The notes under the pieces are model-generated. The model made no database searches. It saw nothing but the letters and a program-made list of their open reading frames with translations, and was not told the DNA's origin. The translations under genes were made by a program, and so were the position numbers. From CAWGYT01 sp963826795 (lineage in GTDB: Bacteria; Planctomycetota; Planctomycetia; Pirellulales; Pirellulaceae), in contig CAWGYT010000004.1 of assembly GCA_963826795.1 (NCBI GenBank), positions 558,001-622,000 of the forward strand: 64,000 nt of DNA. Direction: 5' to 3'. Below are positions 1-8,495 of the stretch, one piece after another; position 1 is the first letter of the stretch; the number at the start of each line of letters is the position of its first letter.

Positions 1-1016
1 CCCTCGCCCGGCAGCGGGGTCTTCCAGCGAACGTGCTCTGACGCGCTCCACTCCAAGGGCAGGTCGACCGATGAGGCCAATCCCTGTCCCGTCGGACCTC
101 GAAACTCCGTCCAATCCCCCGTCGCCGAATGGGCAATCGCGAGCCCAAGCACTGTGGCTGGCAAGAGAGTTCCGCAAACGGCTCGTGCACGTGTCATCTC
201 GACTCCGATGTGGCGTGGTGATCGGGAGCGGGCAAGCGGTGGATGGGTTCTGGCCCGGGATGGATTTTCGCGGAGTGTGGTTTCTGGAGCGAACCGAGGC
301 CCGACCCGGTCCGCGGCCCCCTACCCAGAATCTCGATTGTCCGCAGCCACGCGCCAGGAGACAAGCCGTCATGCCGCCCGAAATCGTCGACTGCCAAAAT
401 CCCCTCTCCGCGTCCCGGGACGGCTCGCCCGGATGTCCGCGATCCGAAAACGGTCCCCACGGCACAGCGACGTGTCCTTTCGGAGCGCTCTGAAGTCCAC
501 AAGGAGCTTGATTTGCGGAGGTTTTCGCCGGCACGCCTTTTGCCGTATAAGGTCGACAGGGAATAACAAGAGCCGACGTGCCGAACAAACACGGGAATGG
601 CACATCGCTCCACCAAAGGGAAAGGCTCGGCAGAGAACTAAGCCAACGCGGCATCGTCTGGACCCCGCCATTTGTGTCGCTCTTGGTCGAACTCTCGCGC
701 GAGCCTTTCCTATCGCGCCATTCCTCTTGATCCCGGCGTGATGGTTCACGTCGTTTCTGGAGCTCGGTTCTTGCGAGCTTCCATCCGCCGATTCTGGGCA
801 GCGGGGTGTCACTTTCGTCGTACGGGGACGCGAACTTGCTTGAACCGGGTCGCCTTTCACTCCACAATGGGGCACGCCGTGGGTGGGAACGGGTTCCGCG
901 GGTCGTCCCGCGGGGTTTTCCCGGCGGCGCCCCAGTCGAACGCCCCCCAGTCGAACGCCCCCCAGTCGAACGGCGGACGAGTCGACCGGGCGATTGGCGG
1001 ACGGAGTGAACCGAGC
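1..1016. other. Region with no supported gene
   Basis: I see no convincing gene here. Several overlapping open frames exist on both strands, but none has a plausible ribosome binding site, a recognisable domain or protein-like composition; they are what GC-rich DNA gives by chance. The only structure I can point to is a short tandem repeat at 933-977. The far left could contain the end of a gene lying outside the window, but no frame supports that. Confidence 0.5.
933..977. repeat. 15-bp tandem repeat, three copies
   Basis: The core cagtcgaacg starts at 933, 948 and 963, a perfect 15-bp period with C-rich spacers. It lies just upstream of the small gene at 1017. No function can be assigned. 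Confidence 0.8.
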
Positions 1017-1217
1017 ATGACGAAGACGTATCTCACGCTGAAGCCGAGTGAGCAAGTGGTCGCGAGCGTCGCGGGTCGGATCTTTGCGGCCTACATCGCC
1101 GCAGGCATGGTGTCGGCCGGGAACGAATCCGAATGGTTGCAAAGGTCGTTGAGAGAAGCGATCGAGTTGGCCAAAATGACGGACGAGGCGATCACAAGCG
1201 AAGGCGAAATGTCCTAG
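1017..1217 (+). CDS. Small hypothetical protein (66 aa)
   Basis: A short protein starting MTKTYLTLKPSEQVVA and ending in an acidic tail. The ATG at 1017 is preceded by a GGAG about 9 bases upstream. I choose it over in-frame upstream starts because those would translate the 15-bp repeat. Composition is protein-like: an amphipathic N-terminal half, then a Ser-Glu-Trp-Leu-Gln segment that could be helical. No signal peptide or membrane segment is visible. I do not recognise the family. The gene stands alone, between an apparently gene-free stretch and an inverted repeat at 1242 that could end its transcript. Confidence 0.5.
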   Translation: MTKTYLTLKPSEQVVASVAGRIFAAYIAAGMVSAGNESEWLQRSLREAIELAKMTDEAITSEGEMS

Positions 1218-1241
1218 TGCTGTGTCACAGCTAAGATCAGG

Positions 1242-1326
1242 GGTTGGGAAAAGGGGTCAGGTCCCAAAAGCCGAAACGGCCCTTCGGGTGCTTCGCACTT
1301 TTGGGACCTGACCCCCTTTTCCCAAC
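1242..1326. repeat. REP-like inverted repeat with GGGGTCAGG motif
   Basis: Two arms of about 28-29 nt (1242-1270 and 1298-1326) are reverse complements apart from one extra G/C. They carry the core aaaaggggtcaggtccc and enclose a 27-nt loop. The GGGGTCAGG core is seen again at 14070-14085. Similar motifs occur beside REP-associated (RAYT/IS200-like) transposases in many bacteria, but no transposase is encoded here, so that link is inference. It could also act as a terminator-like hairpin between the 66-aa gene and the next gene. Confidence 0.7.
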
Positions 1327-1358
1327 GTCCCTTTTCCCAACGTGCCTTTTCCCAACGT
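1316..1358. repeat. 15-bp tandem repeat of the REP arm end
   Basis: The 13-mer cttttcccaacgt starts at 1316, 1331 and 1346. The first copy overlaps the right arm of the inverted repeat, so the element end appears to have been tandemly multiplied. This looks like replication slippage at the element border. Confidence 0.75.
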
Positions 1359-1458
1359 GCCCCGCCTCGCTTCAAATTGCCCGTTTCGCGTCCCGGACGG
1401 ACGACCAACGTCCAAGCCCTGGTAACCATCTGATTCGCCACGCCCAAAGGCTGCCCCA

Positions 1459-4400
1459 ATGCGATCGCCTCTTCGTTCTGATTTGCGGCAACTTCTTATT
1501 CGCGGGGCCATTCTGGCATGGGCCGCGTCCTGGCCCCTCGTCGGCGTCGCGCCTGTCGAGGGGCAAGCCCCGTCCGCGCCGCCGGGCGTCACGGCGCCGC
1601 AAGCCGTCACGGATTCGCCGAGCGACAGGGCTCCACAGGGCAGCGCGGGGCGGACAGGTATCGGCAATCGATTGGCCTATTTGGACGGCCCGGTGGACCC
1701 CTACTATGTCGGTGACGGGTTCGCTCGGCTCACGACACCGCAGTGGATCGGCGACCCCCGCGTTCAGGCCGTCGTCGTGCTGGCGATCGACGACATGCGG
1801 GATCCGGACCGCTACGAGGCGTTCTTGCGACCGATTCTGAACCGTTTGAAGCGGATCGATGGTCGCGGGGCGCTGAGTATCATGACCAATCAGGTCGATC
1901 CCGAGCATCCGCAATTGGAGCCTTGGCTCAAGGAGGGCGTGAGTCTGGAAGTGCACACGGTGGATCATCCGTGTCCCTTGCTGAATGCGAGTGATTTCGG
2001 GCAGGCGCGGCGGACCTTTGACCAGTGCGTGGATCGGATGTCGCAGATCCCCGGCAACCATCCGGTGGCCTTCCGCATGCCTTGCTGCGATTCGATGAAC
2101 AGCCCCAGCCCGCGGTTCTACGAAGAGATTTTCGCGCAGGTCACTGAGCTGGGGAACTTCCTGACCATCGACAGCTCCGTGTTCAACCTGACCACGTCGG
2201 CTGACGGTGAGTTGTCCGACGAACTGGTACGGGACGCGGAAGGGCGTCCTCGGTTTGAAAAGTATCTGCCCTTTCCCGCGTTCGTGAACACGATTCGCAA
2301 TTATCCCTATCCCTACGTCGTGGGCGGCGTGTGCTGGGAGTTTCCTTGCATCGTTCCCAGCGATTGGGAGGCTCAGAATATCCAACGGCCCAACAATCCC
2401 CAAACGGTGACCGACCTGAAGGCGGCGCTGGATGTCGTTGTGCAGAAGCAAGGCGTACTGAACCTGGTGTTTCACCCGCATGGCTGGATCCGCAACGATC
2501 AGGTCGTGGAACTGATTGACCATGCCACGACGCGCTATCCGGGCCAGGTGATGTTCTTGAATTTTCGTGAGGCGCAGCAGCGGCTGGACGAAAACCTGCT
2601 GGGAGGCACGCCGCTGCGTGACGCCCAGGGCCGGGAACAGGGAGTTCGCATGCTGGACGTCGACGATGACGGTCACCTGGATGTCGTGCGGTTCACCCAA
2701 GGGGAGCTGACCACGCGAATTTGGCGGCCGGCAACGGCCCAGTGGCAAGTGATCCGCCAAGAGCTCGATGCCCCGCGATGTCAATTCGGAGTACTCGATG
2801 CAATGGGACGAGCGTCGCTGATGGCAGAGACGTCGACGGGACTGCAGGCGTTCACGTTTGACGGGCAGCAATGGGCCGCGGTTCGGATTGAGCTTCCGAC
2901 CGAGCAACTGCCGGCCGCGTGGCGCGACATCGGGCAAGTTCCGGCCGAAGGCGTGGTCATTCGGCTTCGCGATCTCGACCTGGACGGGATTTGCGAGTTG
3001 ATTTTGCAGCGGGGCGAGCCGAGTCTGATTCTGCGTCTCGATCAGGGCCGTTGGATTCCGCTGGAAGCTGGATTGCCCGCGGGCGTTCGACTGGCGACCG
3101 CTGAGGGCGGTGATGCGGGTCTCCGCTGGGTCGATTTGGACGGCGATCAGCGCCCCGAGTGCGTGTTTTCGGATCCGCAGGGGTACTCGGTCGATCGCTT
3201 CGTCTCGCCGCAGGAGGGCTGGGTTCGCATCCTCGCCGGCCGGCGCGGGGCCGCACCCCCCGGCTCGGTCGAGATCCCCCCGTTTGTCCGGCCCGATGGC
3301 TCGAATAACGGCAGCTGGGCCCACTCGCAGCACCTGTGGTGGCAGAACGAGGACACCGCCCGGCTCGACGACAAGGTGATGCGTCTGGCGTTTGCGGACA
3401 TTTTGAAGGGGGGCGACCCGGTTCCGCCGGAAAACGCGTCGGTCTTTCCTGGACCAGTCGAGCCCCGCGAGGCCATCGCCACTTTCCAAAGTTCGGTGCA
3501 GGCCCGGATCCAATTGGTCGCAGCCGAACCACTCGTGACCGATCCCATTGCCTTCGACTGGGGACCAGACGGCCGCCTGTGGGTCGCTGAGATGCGTGAC
3601 TATCCTGAGGCCGAAGGTGACGAACATCCCCTGCGCGGCCGCATCAAGGTCCTGTTGGATGAGAATCAGGACGGGGTCTATGACCGGGCCGAAATCTTCT
3701 TAGATGGGCTGCACTATCCGACGGGCGTGAAGGTCTGGCGGGACGGGGTGTTGATCAGCGGAGCACCCAGGTTGATCTATGCCGAGGACACCGACGGAGA
3801 TCTTCGCGCCGATCGCCAGCGCGTGTTGTACGAGGGTTTTGGCGAAGGGAATCAGCAACACCGGATCAATGGCCTGCGTTGGGGAATCGATGCCTGGCTG
3901 TATTTGGCCAATGGGGACAGTGGCGGGCGGATCCGTTCGTTTGCCCATGAGGACTCGTTGGAAATCGGGGGACGCGACCTGAGAATCCAGCCCGACACGG
4001 GCCGCATGGAAGCCGTCGCGGGCCCGACTCAATATGGCCGCTGCCGTGACGATCTGGGCAATTGGTTTGGGGGGAACAACAGCGATCCGCTCTGGCACTA
4101 CGTGCTCGACGAGCACTACCTGCGCCGCAATCCGCACTTCGCTCCCCCGTCGCTGCGCCGGCAGGTGCCATCTGTGCCGGGGCCGGCGCCGATCTTTCCG
4201 GTCAGCAAAACCTTGCCGCGTTTCAATGATTTCGATCGCGCTGATCGCTTTACTTCGGCCTGCGGTCCGCTCGTGGTGCAGAACGAGGGAGCCGCGTGCC
4301 TCGATTTCGGACCGGCGGGGTCCGTCGACACGTACGTTTGCGAGCCGGTGCATAATCTGATCCACCGCGAGCGAATGGTGTCCGAAGGCGGCTCGTTCCG

Positions 4401-6771
4401 AAGCACGCGGCTGCCCGCAGACGAGTCCGCCGAATTCTTGGCCTCGACTGACAACTGGTTCCGGCCGGTAATGGTTCGCATCGGTCCCGACGGAGCACTG
4501 TGGGTTGCCGACATGTACCGCTTGGTGATTGAACATCCCGAGTGGATTCCGCAGCACTGGCAAACCCAGCTTGATCTGCGCGCCGGCCATGACCGGGGCC
4601 GCATCTACCGCCTTTCGCCGCCCGACCAAGCGTCACCCGCTGGATTGCCGCGTCTGGATCACCTCGCCACTGAGGCGTTAGTCGAGCGATTGGACCATCC
4701 AAGTCGCTGGCAACGCGACATGGCCCAGCAAATGATCCTTTGGCGTACGACGGGGGCCGGACTCGAACCCGCGGCCGAAGCCGCCCCCATTGATCCCCTT
4801 CGAAAGCTTGTCGCCCAGGCCCAACGGCCGGTCGCGAAGATGCAGGCCCTCTACACGCTCCAGGCGTTGGGCGGCTTGGAGGCGGGTTGGTTGGCCGAGC
4901 TGATTCGTCGAGAAATCCCTGCGGTCGCTCGGCACGCGATCGTCGTGGGCGAGTCGTTTCTCGAGGAAGGGGGAGACGATCACGGGTTGCTCGAAAGCAT
5001 GCTCTCGCGGCTTGACACTCCCGATCCGGCGCTCCAGCGGCAACTGGCGTACAGTCTCGGGCAAAGCCGCGACGATCGTGCGGCCGCCGCTTTGGGACAG
5101 CTGGCTCGGCAGTCGGCGAAGGACCCGATCCTGCAGGCTGCCGTGATCTCGTCGCTGACCCCAAGCAGCGTTCCTGCGGTACTGCAAATCGTCGCCGACT
5201 CGCCCGACGCGGCGTCGGGCGACCTGCTGCGGGAACTTCTCTCGCAGTCGATCGCCCAGGGGGACCTGCCGGCCCGAACGCTTGCGATGCAATTGTTGGC
5301 CGCGCCGCGCGCGGGCTGGCCGACCGCCTGGCGGTTGGAGACGCTCGCCGGCGTGTTGGACGACTATTTGCGCTCGCCGGCGTCGCTTGGCGACCTGCCC
5401 GCCTCGGTTCGCGATCAGCTGGCCGAGGGCCTCGCTTCAGCCCGCCAGTTGGTGGTGGATCCATCGGCCCCGGTCGGGCTACGCGGGGCAGCGGTTTCGC
5501 TGCTTCGCGGCGACCTGGGTGAACTGAGCGACTCGCGAGAAAACCGCGAGGTCTTAGCGAAGCTGCTCGATCCAAAGCAGCCCCCCGATCTGCAAACTGC
5601 CGCCGCGGTGGCCCTGCTCCGCACGTTCCCCGAACAGGCCATTGAACAGTTGATGCCGAATTGGAACGGGTTTTCGCCGCGGATGCGTGATCGCCTGTTG
5701 GACGACATCCTGCGGCGCCGCGAACTCATCCTCGCGATGCTGGGCTTCGCTGAGCGGCAACAGCTCGACCTGCAGCTGGACGCGCGCCGCCGCCAGCGGC
5801 TCTTGCAGAACTCCGACTCCGCGATTGTCGAGGCAGCGCGGCGGGTGCTCGTGGACGACCAGGCGGCGTCGCGTGACGAGGTGATCGCACGCTACCATCC
5901 CGGCGACCAGCTGACGGGCGACCCGGATCGAGGTCGCCAGGCGTTTCAGAGGACCTGTGCGGCGTGCCATGAGTTCGCCGGAATGGGACATGCGGTAGGG
6001 CCCAACCTCGCCGCCCTCAGCAATAAATCCGTTGATTTCCTGCTGACCTCGATTCTGGATCCCAACCGAGCGGTCGAGGCCAACTATTTGGACTATCAGG
6101 TCGAAGCCGTTGACGGACGGCTCTTTTCGGGGATCCTCGTGGCCGAGACCGCCAGTGCCGTCACCCTGTTGGCCACCGACGGCAAACAGCAGCCGATTCT
6201 CAGGGAGCAGATTGAGTTCATTCGATCCACGGGCCGGTCGCTGATGCCGGAGGGATTGGAAAAGGATCTGACGCCTGCCCAGTTGCAAGACATCCTCGTC
6301 TTTCTGCGGAGCTACCAGCCCGAGCGGAAGCGGTTCGAAGGGAATCGGCCGGAGGTCGCCCCGCGTCGCGACGATGGTTCGATCCGACTGCTGGCCATGC
6401 ACGCCGAAATCTACGGTCCCAGTTTGGTGTTCGAGCCCCAATATCGGAATCTTGGGTTCTGGGGAAGTCCTCAAGACTATGCCGTGTGGACGATCGAGGT
6501 GCCCGCGGCCGGACGCTTTTCAGTGACGCTCGACTACGCCTGCCCACACGACTCGGCCGGCAATCGCTTTGTCCTTGGTTGCGGCGACCAGCAACTGTCC
6601 GGCGAGATTCAGGGGACTGAGTCGTGGGATGAGTATCGATGGCGATCGATCGGCATCCTGGAGTTGCCCGCCGGTACGTCGCGTGTGTTTCTCCGCGCGG
6701 ACGGTCCGCTGAAAAACTATCTGCTCGATCTGCACCAGATCGTGCTGTCGCCGACACGACGATCGGATTGA
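1459..6771 (+). CDS. Secreted deacetylase / PVC-type dehydrogenase / cytochrome c fusion protein
   Basis: A 1770-aa exported protein. The ATG at 1459 begins a signal peptide (ALAW/AASWPLVGVAP stretch). Domains in order: a polysaccharide-deacetylase-like region at about 60-390 (VLAIDD early, FRMPCCDS in the middle, a late HPHGW); FG-GAP/VCBS-like segments at about 395-600 (DDDGHLD, DLDGD); the planctomycete/verrucomicrobial membrane-bound dehydrogenase propeller at about 680-1040 (FDWGPDGRLWVAEM, DGALWVADMYR); HEAT-like helices at about 1060-1470; a c-type haem domain with CAACH at residues 1500-1504; and a C-terminal carbohydrate-binding-like beta domain at about 1640-1765. The C-terminal half matches the widespread PVC haem-binding dehydrogenase architecture. 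The deacetylase part suggests action on a polysaccharide, but the substrate is unknown. The stop overlaps the first base of the palindromic element at 6771. Confidence 0.85.
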   Translation: MRSPLRSDLRQLLIRGAILAWAASWPLVGVAPVEGQAPSAPPGVTAPQAVTDSPSDRAPQGSAGRTGIGNRLAYLDGPVDPYYVGDGFARLTTPQWIGDPRVQAVVVLAIDDMRDPDRYEAFLRPILNRLKRIDGRGALSIMTNQVDPEHPQLEPWLKEGVSLEVHTVDHPCPLLNASDFGQARRTFDQCVDRMSQIPGNHPVAFRMPCCDSMNSPSPRFYEEIFAQVTELGNFLTIDSSVFNLTTSADGELSDELVRDAEGRPRFEKYLPFPAFVNTIRNYPYPYVVGGVCWEFPCIVPSDWEAQNIQRPNNPQTVTDLKAALDVVVQKQGVLNLVFHPHGWIRNDQVVELIDHATTRYPGQVMFLNFREAQQRLDENLLGGTPLRDAQGREQGVRMLDVDDDGHLDVVRFTQGELTTRIWRPATAQWQVIRQELDAPRCQFGVLDAMGRASLMAETSTGLQAFTFDGQQWAAVRIELPTEQLPAAWRDIGQVPAEGVVIRLRDLDLDGICELILQRGEPSLILRLDQGRWIPLEAGLPAGVRLATAEGGDAGLRWVDLDGDQRPECVFSDPQGYSVDRFVSPQEGWVRILAGRRGAAPPGSVEIPPFVRPDGSNNGSWAHSQHLWWQNEDTARLDDKVMRLAFADILKGGDPVPPENASVFPGPVEPREAIATFQSSVQARIQLVAAEPLVTDPIAFDWGPDGRLWVAEMRDYPEAEGDEHPLRGRIKVLLDENQDGVYDRAEIFLDGLHYPTGVKVWRDGVLISGAPRLIYAEDTDGDLRADRQRVLYEGFGEGNQQHRINGLRWGIDAWLYLANGDSGGRIRSFAHEDSLEIGGRDLRIQPDTGRMEAVAGPTQYGRCRDDLGNWFGGNNSDPLWHYVLDEHYLRRNPHFAPPSLRRQVPSVPGPAPIFPVSKTLPRFNDFDRADRFTSACGPLVVQNEGAACLDFGPAGSVDTYVCEPVHNLIHRERMVSEGGSFRSTRLPADESAEFLASTDNWFRPVMVRIGPDGALWVADMYRLVIEHPEWIPQHWQTQLDLRAGHDRGRIYRLSPPDQASPAGLPRLDHLATEALVERLDHPSRWQRDMAQQMILWRTTGAGLEPAAEAAPIDPLRKLVAQAQRPVAKMQALYTLQALGGLEAGWLAELIRREIPAVARHAIVVGESFLEEGGDDHGLLESMLSRLDTPDPALQRQLAYSLGQSRDDRAAAALGQLARQSAKDPILQAAVISSLTPSSVPAVLQIVADSPDAASGDLLRELLSQSIAQGDLPARTLAMQLLAAPRAGWPTAWRLETLAGVLDDYLRSPASLGDLPASVRDQLAEGLASARQLVVDPSAPVGLRGAAVSLLRGDLGELSDSRENREVLAKLLDPKQPPDLQTAAAVALLRTFPEQAIEQLMPNWNGFSPRMRDRLLDDILRRRELILAMLGFAERQQLDLQLDARRRQRLLQNSDSAIVEAARRVLVDDQAASRDEVIARYHPGDQLTGDPDRGRQAFQRTCAACHEFAGMGHAVGPNLAALSNKSVDFLLTSILDPNRAVEANYLDYQVEAVDGRLFSGILVAETASAVTLLATDGKQQPILREQIEFIRSTGRSLMPEGLEKDLTPAQLQDILVFLRSYQPERKRFEGNRPEVAPRRDDGSIRLLAMHAEIYGPSLVFEPQYRNLGFWGSPQDYAVWTIEVPAAGRFSVTLDYACPHDSAGNRFVLGCGDQQLSGEIQGTESWDEYRWRSIGILELPAGTSRVFLRADGPLKNYLLDLHQIVLSPTRRSD

Positions 6772-6933
6772 CCACAGAGGCACAGAGGGCACAGAGATTA
6801 GGGGGCAGCAGGTCGGGGGTGTCGCGATTTTGGGGGATTCTGATTTCCGCCAACGCGGAAATCAGAATCCCCCAAAATCGCGACACCATTCCTGCCCGAG
6901 TACTTCCCTCTGTGCCCTCTGTGCCTCTGTGGT
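6771..6933. repeat. 163-bp palindromic intergenic element
   Basis: A nested palindrome fills the gap between two genes. Its ends are perfect 26-bp inverted repeats (6771-6796 and 6908-6933) beginning accacagaggcacagag. Its centre is a perfect 33-bp stem (6818-6850 and 6855-6887) with a 4-nt CAAC loop. The accacagagg-type end is known from intergenic elements in many bacterial genomes. It encodes no protein, so it is best read as a non-autonomous mobile element or REP-like sequence. As RNA it would fold strongly and could end transcription of the preceding gene. Confidence 0.85.
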
Positions 6934-6942
6934 AACACCCAT

Positions 6943-7968
6943 ATGGCCCGCAACGAACAACTCATTCGCCAGCACAAGCTGCTGCAGATTCTGGAACGCT
7001 ACCGATTTGGCCGTACGCTGGACGAGCTGCGGGATGAACTGGTGGACGAGCTGGGGCTGACGTCCCTTCATGCACGCAGCGTGCGGCGCGACCTGGAGGC
7101 GCTGCAGGCGGCGGGTTTCGATTTAGCAGCCCATGATTCGGGTCGTGGCCGCGTCTGGAAATTAGGTCCGCTGTTCCGTGGCAGCCATAAGATTACGGCG
7201 TCGGCGTCAGAGCTGATTGCGCTCAGTTTGGCTCGCGATTTGTTGACGCCGCTGGCCGGGACGCCGTTTTGGATGGGGATCGAATCGTTTTGGAGCAAGA
7301 TTCGGGAAAGCCTTCCCGGGAGCGTTTGGAACCACTACGAAAAATTTCGGCAAGTGCTGCACGTGCTGGGCCTGCCCGCCAAGAGCTACCAGCAGCATCA
7401 GGGGATCCTGAAGACGGTCAATCGTGCGATTCTGGAGCATCGCGTCGTCGAAATTGACTATCAGCCGCTGGGGCAAGATCAGCCGATGAGCCGCCGGATC
7501 GCGCCGTACGGCATCGCGTTTCATCAGGGCAGCCTGTATGTGATCGCGGATGCGTGCGAGATCGAATCGGCTGACGAGCGGATCCGGCATCTCAAGCTGG
7601 ATCGCTTTCGGCGGGCCGTGGCGTTGGACGAGTGGTTCAAACCCCGTGCGGATTTCCAGCTGGCCAAGCACTTGCGGGAGAGCCTCGGGATTTTCGGGGG
7701 CGGCAGGACCCGAAATTTCCGTATTCGGCTGAGTCCGCTGGCCGCTCGCTGGGTCGAGGAAGATCCTTGGCATCCCGAGCAGGTCCTGGATCGCGAGACG
7801 GACGGTGGCGCGATCCTGTCGGTCCAAGCCGCGCACGACCTGGAAATCATCCCTCGCGTGCTCGCGTTGGGCGCGGAAGCCGAACTGCTGTCGCCGGCGT
7901 CCAGCCGCAAGCTGATCGCCGAGACGCTGACGCGACTTTACGCCAAGTATCAAACAAACCTGAGCTGA
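6943..7968 (+). CDS. WYL-domain transcriptional regulator
   Basis: A 341-aa DNA-binding regulator of the YafY/WYL type. Residues 5-85 form an HTH region (IRQHKLLQILERYRFGRTLDEL, then SLHARSVRRDLEALQAAG, typical of DeoR/HTH_11 folds). About 160-245 is the WYL sensing domain (VVEIDYQPLG, a later PYGIAFHQGSLYVIAD), followed by the C-terminal extension region (FRIRLSPLAARWVEED). WYL proteins bind nucleic acid or nucleotide-like ligands and often control defence or repair genes; no such target is visible here. The start is the first ATG after the palindrome at 6771-6933, with no clear Shine-Dalgarno, so leaderless or weak initiation is possible. It converges on the minus-strand pair downstream. 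Confidence 0.9.
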   Translation: MARNEQLIRQHKLLQILERYRFGRTLDELRDELVDELGLTSLHARSVRRDLEALQAAGFDLAAHDSGRGRVWKLGPLFRGSHKITASASELIALSLARDLLTPLAGTPFWMGIESFWSKIRESLPGSVWNHYEKFRQVLHVLGLPAKSYQQHQGILKTVNRAILEHRVVEIDYQPLGQDQPMSRRIAPYGIAFHQGSLYVIADACEIESADERIRHLKLDRFRRAVALDEWFKPRADFQLAKHLRESLGIFGGGRTRNFRIRLSPLAARWVEEDPWHPEQVLDRETDGGAILSVQAAHDLEIIPRVLALGAEAELLSPASSRKLIAETLTRLYAKYQTNLS

Positions 7969-8028
7969 AAATTGGACGCGGTGCGACGGGAGGGCGAAGC
8001 AACCCGAATTCGTCGCTTTCACGCCGCA

Positions 8029-8445
8029 CTAGTCCTGGGGGCGGACGGGCCGCCACTGGCACGTGCCGGCGGGGTCGCGTGGGACGCGACGGCTGGCAGG
8101 CAGAGCTTGCTGTTGAGCGAAGAAGTAGCTGAAGGCGCGGTGCGTCGTCCCATCGCCGTCGTGGCAGGTCACCACGTCACGCCGATAAAGGCCCTCCGCG
8201 ACGCACTCGACCGCGTCCAGGATGGCCAGCGTGTCGTCGATCTGGTCCATCGGGAATTCCCACCGCTCGCCCGCGACCCAATCGTTACCGGGGAGAATTG
8301 CCGGGTAAGCGCCCAAATCGTACAGCTGGGCTCGAATGTGGGCCCGCACAATCCGGCGCGGCGGATGAGGCCAGACATGGGCGCGAACGTTACCCTGCCG
8401 GAGCGTTCCGTAGACGAAAAACGAGACAGGATCGGGAGGCGACAT
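8029..8445 (-). CDS. Gamma-glutamylcyclotransferase (AIG2-like) family protein
   Basis: A 138-aa protein of the GGCT/AIG2 fold. The substrate-binding signature YGTLRQGN is at residues 12-19. The likely catalytic glutamate is Glu80 in LDAVECVAEGLYRR. Family members release 5-oxoproline from gamma-glutamyl amines or peptides; the substrate of this one cannot be told. The start is ATG at 8443-8445; a longer open frame to 8742 only runs through the neighbouring gene and has low-complexity Arg-rich sequence. It lies 50 bp after the stop of the coiled-coil/nuclease-like gene on the same strand and is probably co-transcribed with it. Cytoplasmic. Confidence 0.85.
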   Translation of the reverse strand: MSPPDPVSFFVYGTLRQGNVRAHVWPHPPRRIVRAHIRAQLYDLGAYPAILPGNDWVAGERWEFPMDQIDDTLAILDAVECVAEGLYRRDVVTCHDGDGTTHRAFSYFFAQQQALPASRRVPRDPAGTCQWRPVRPQD

Positions 8446-8495
8446 CGGGGCAAACTGCCGAAGAGGCGAGGGTGGGTGAATCGTCCCGCTCGCGA

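Noticed and set aside
71..1142. Several overlapping open frames of 67-257 codons on both strands
   Set aside because: They have biased Arg/Pro/Ser composition, no ribosome binding sites and no domain-like segments; typical chance frames in GC-rich DNA.
1372..3627. A 751-codon minus-strand frame opposite the large secreted protein
   Set aside because: It is the antisense shadow of a clearly conserved gene; its residues show no family features and it begins inside repeats.
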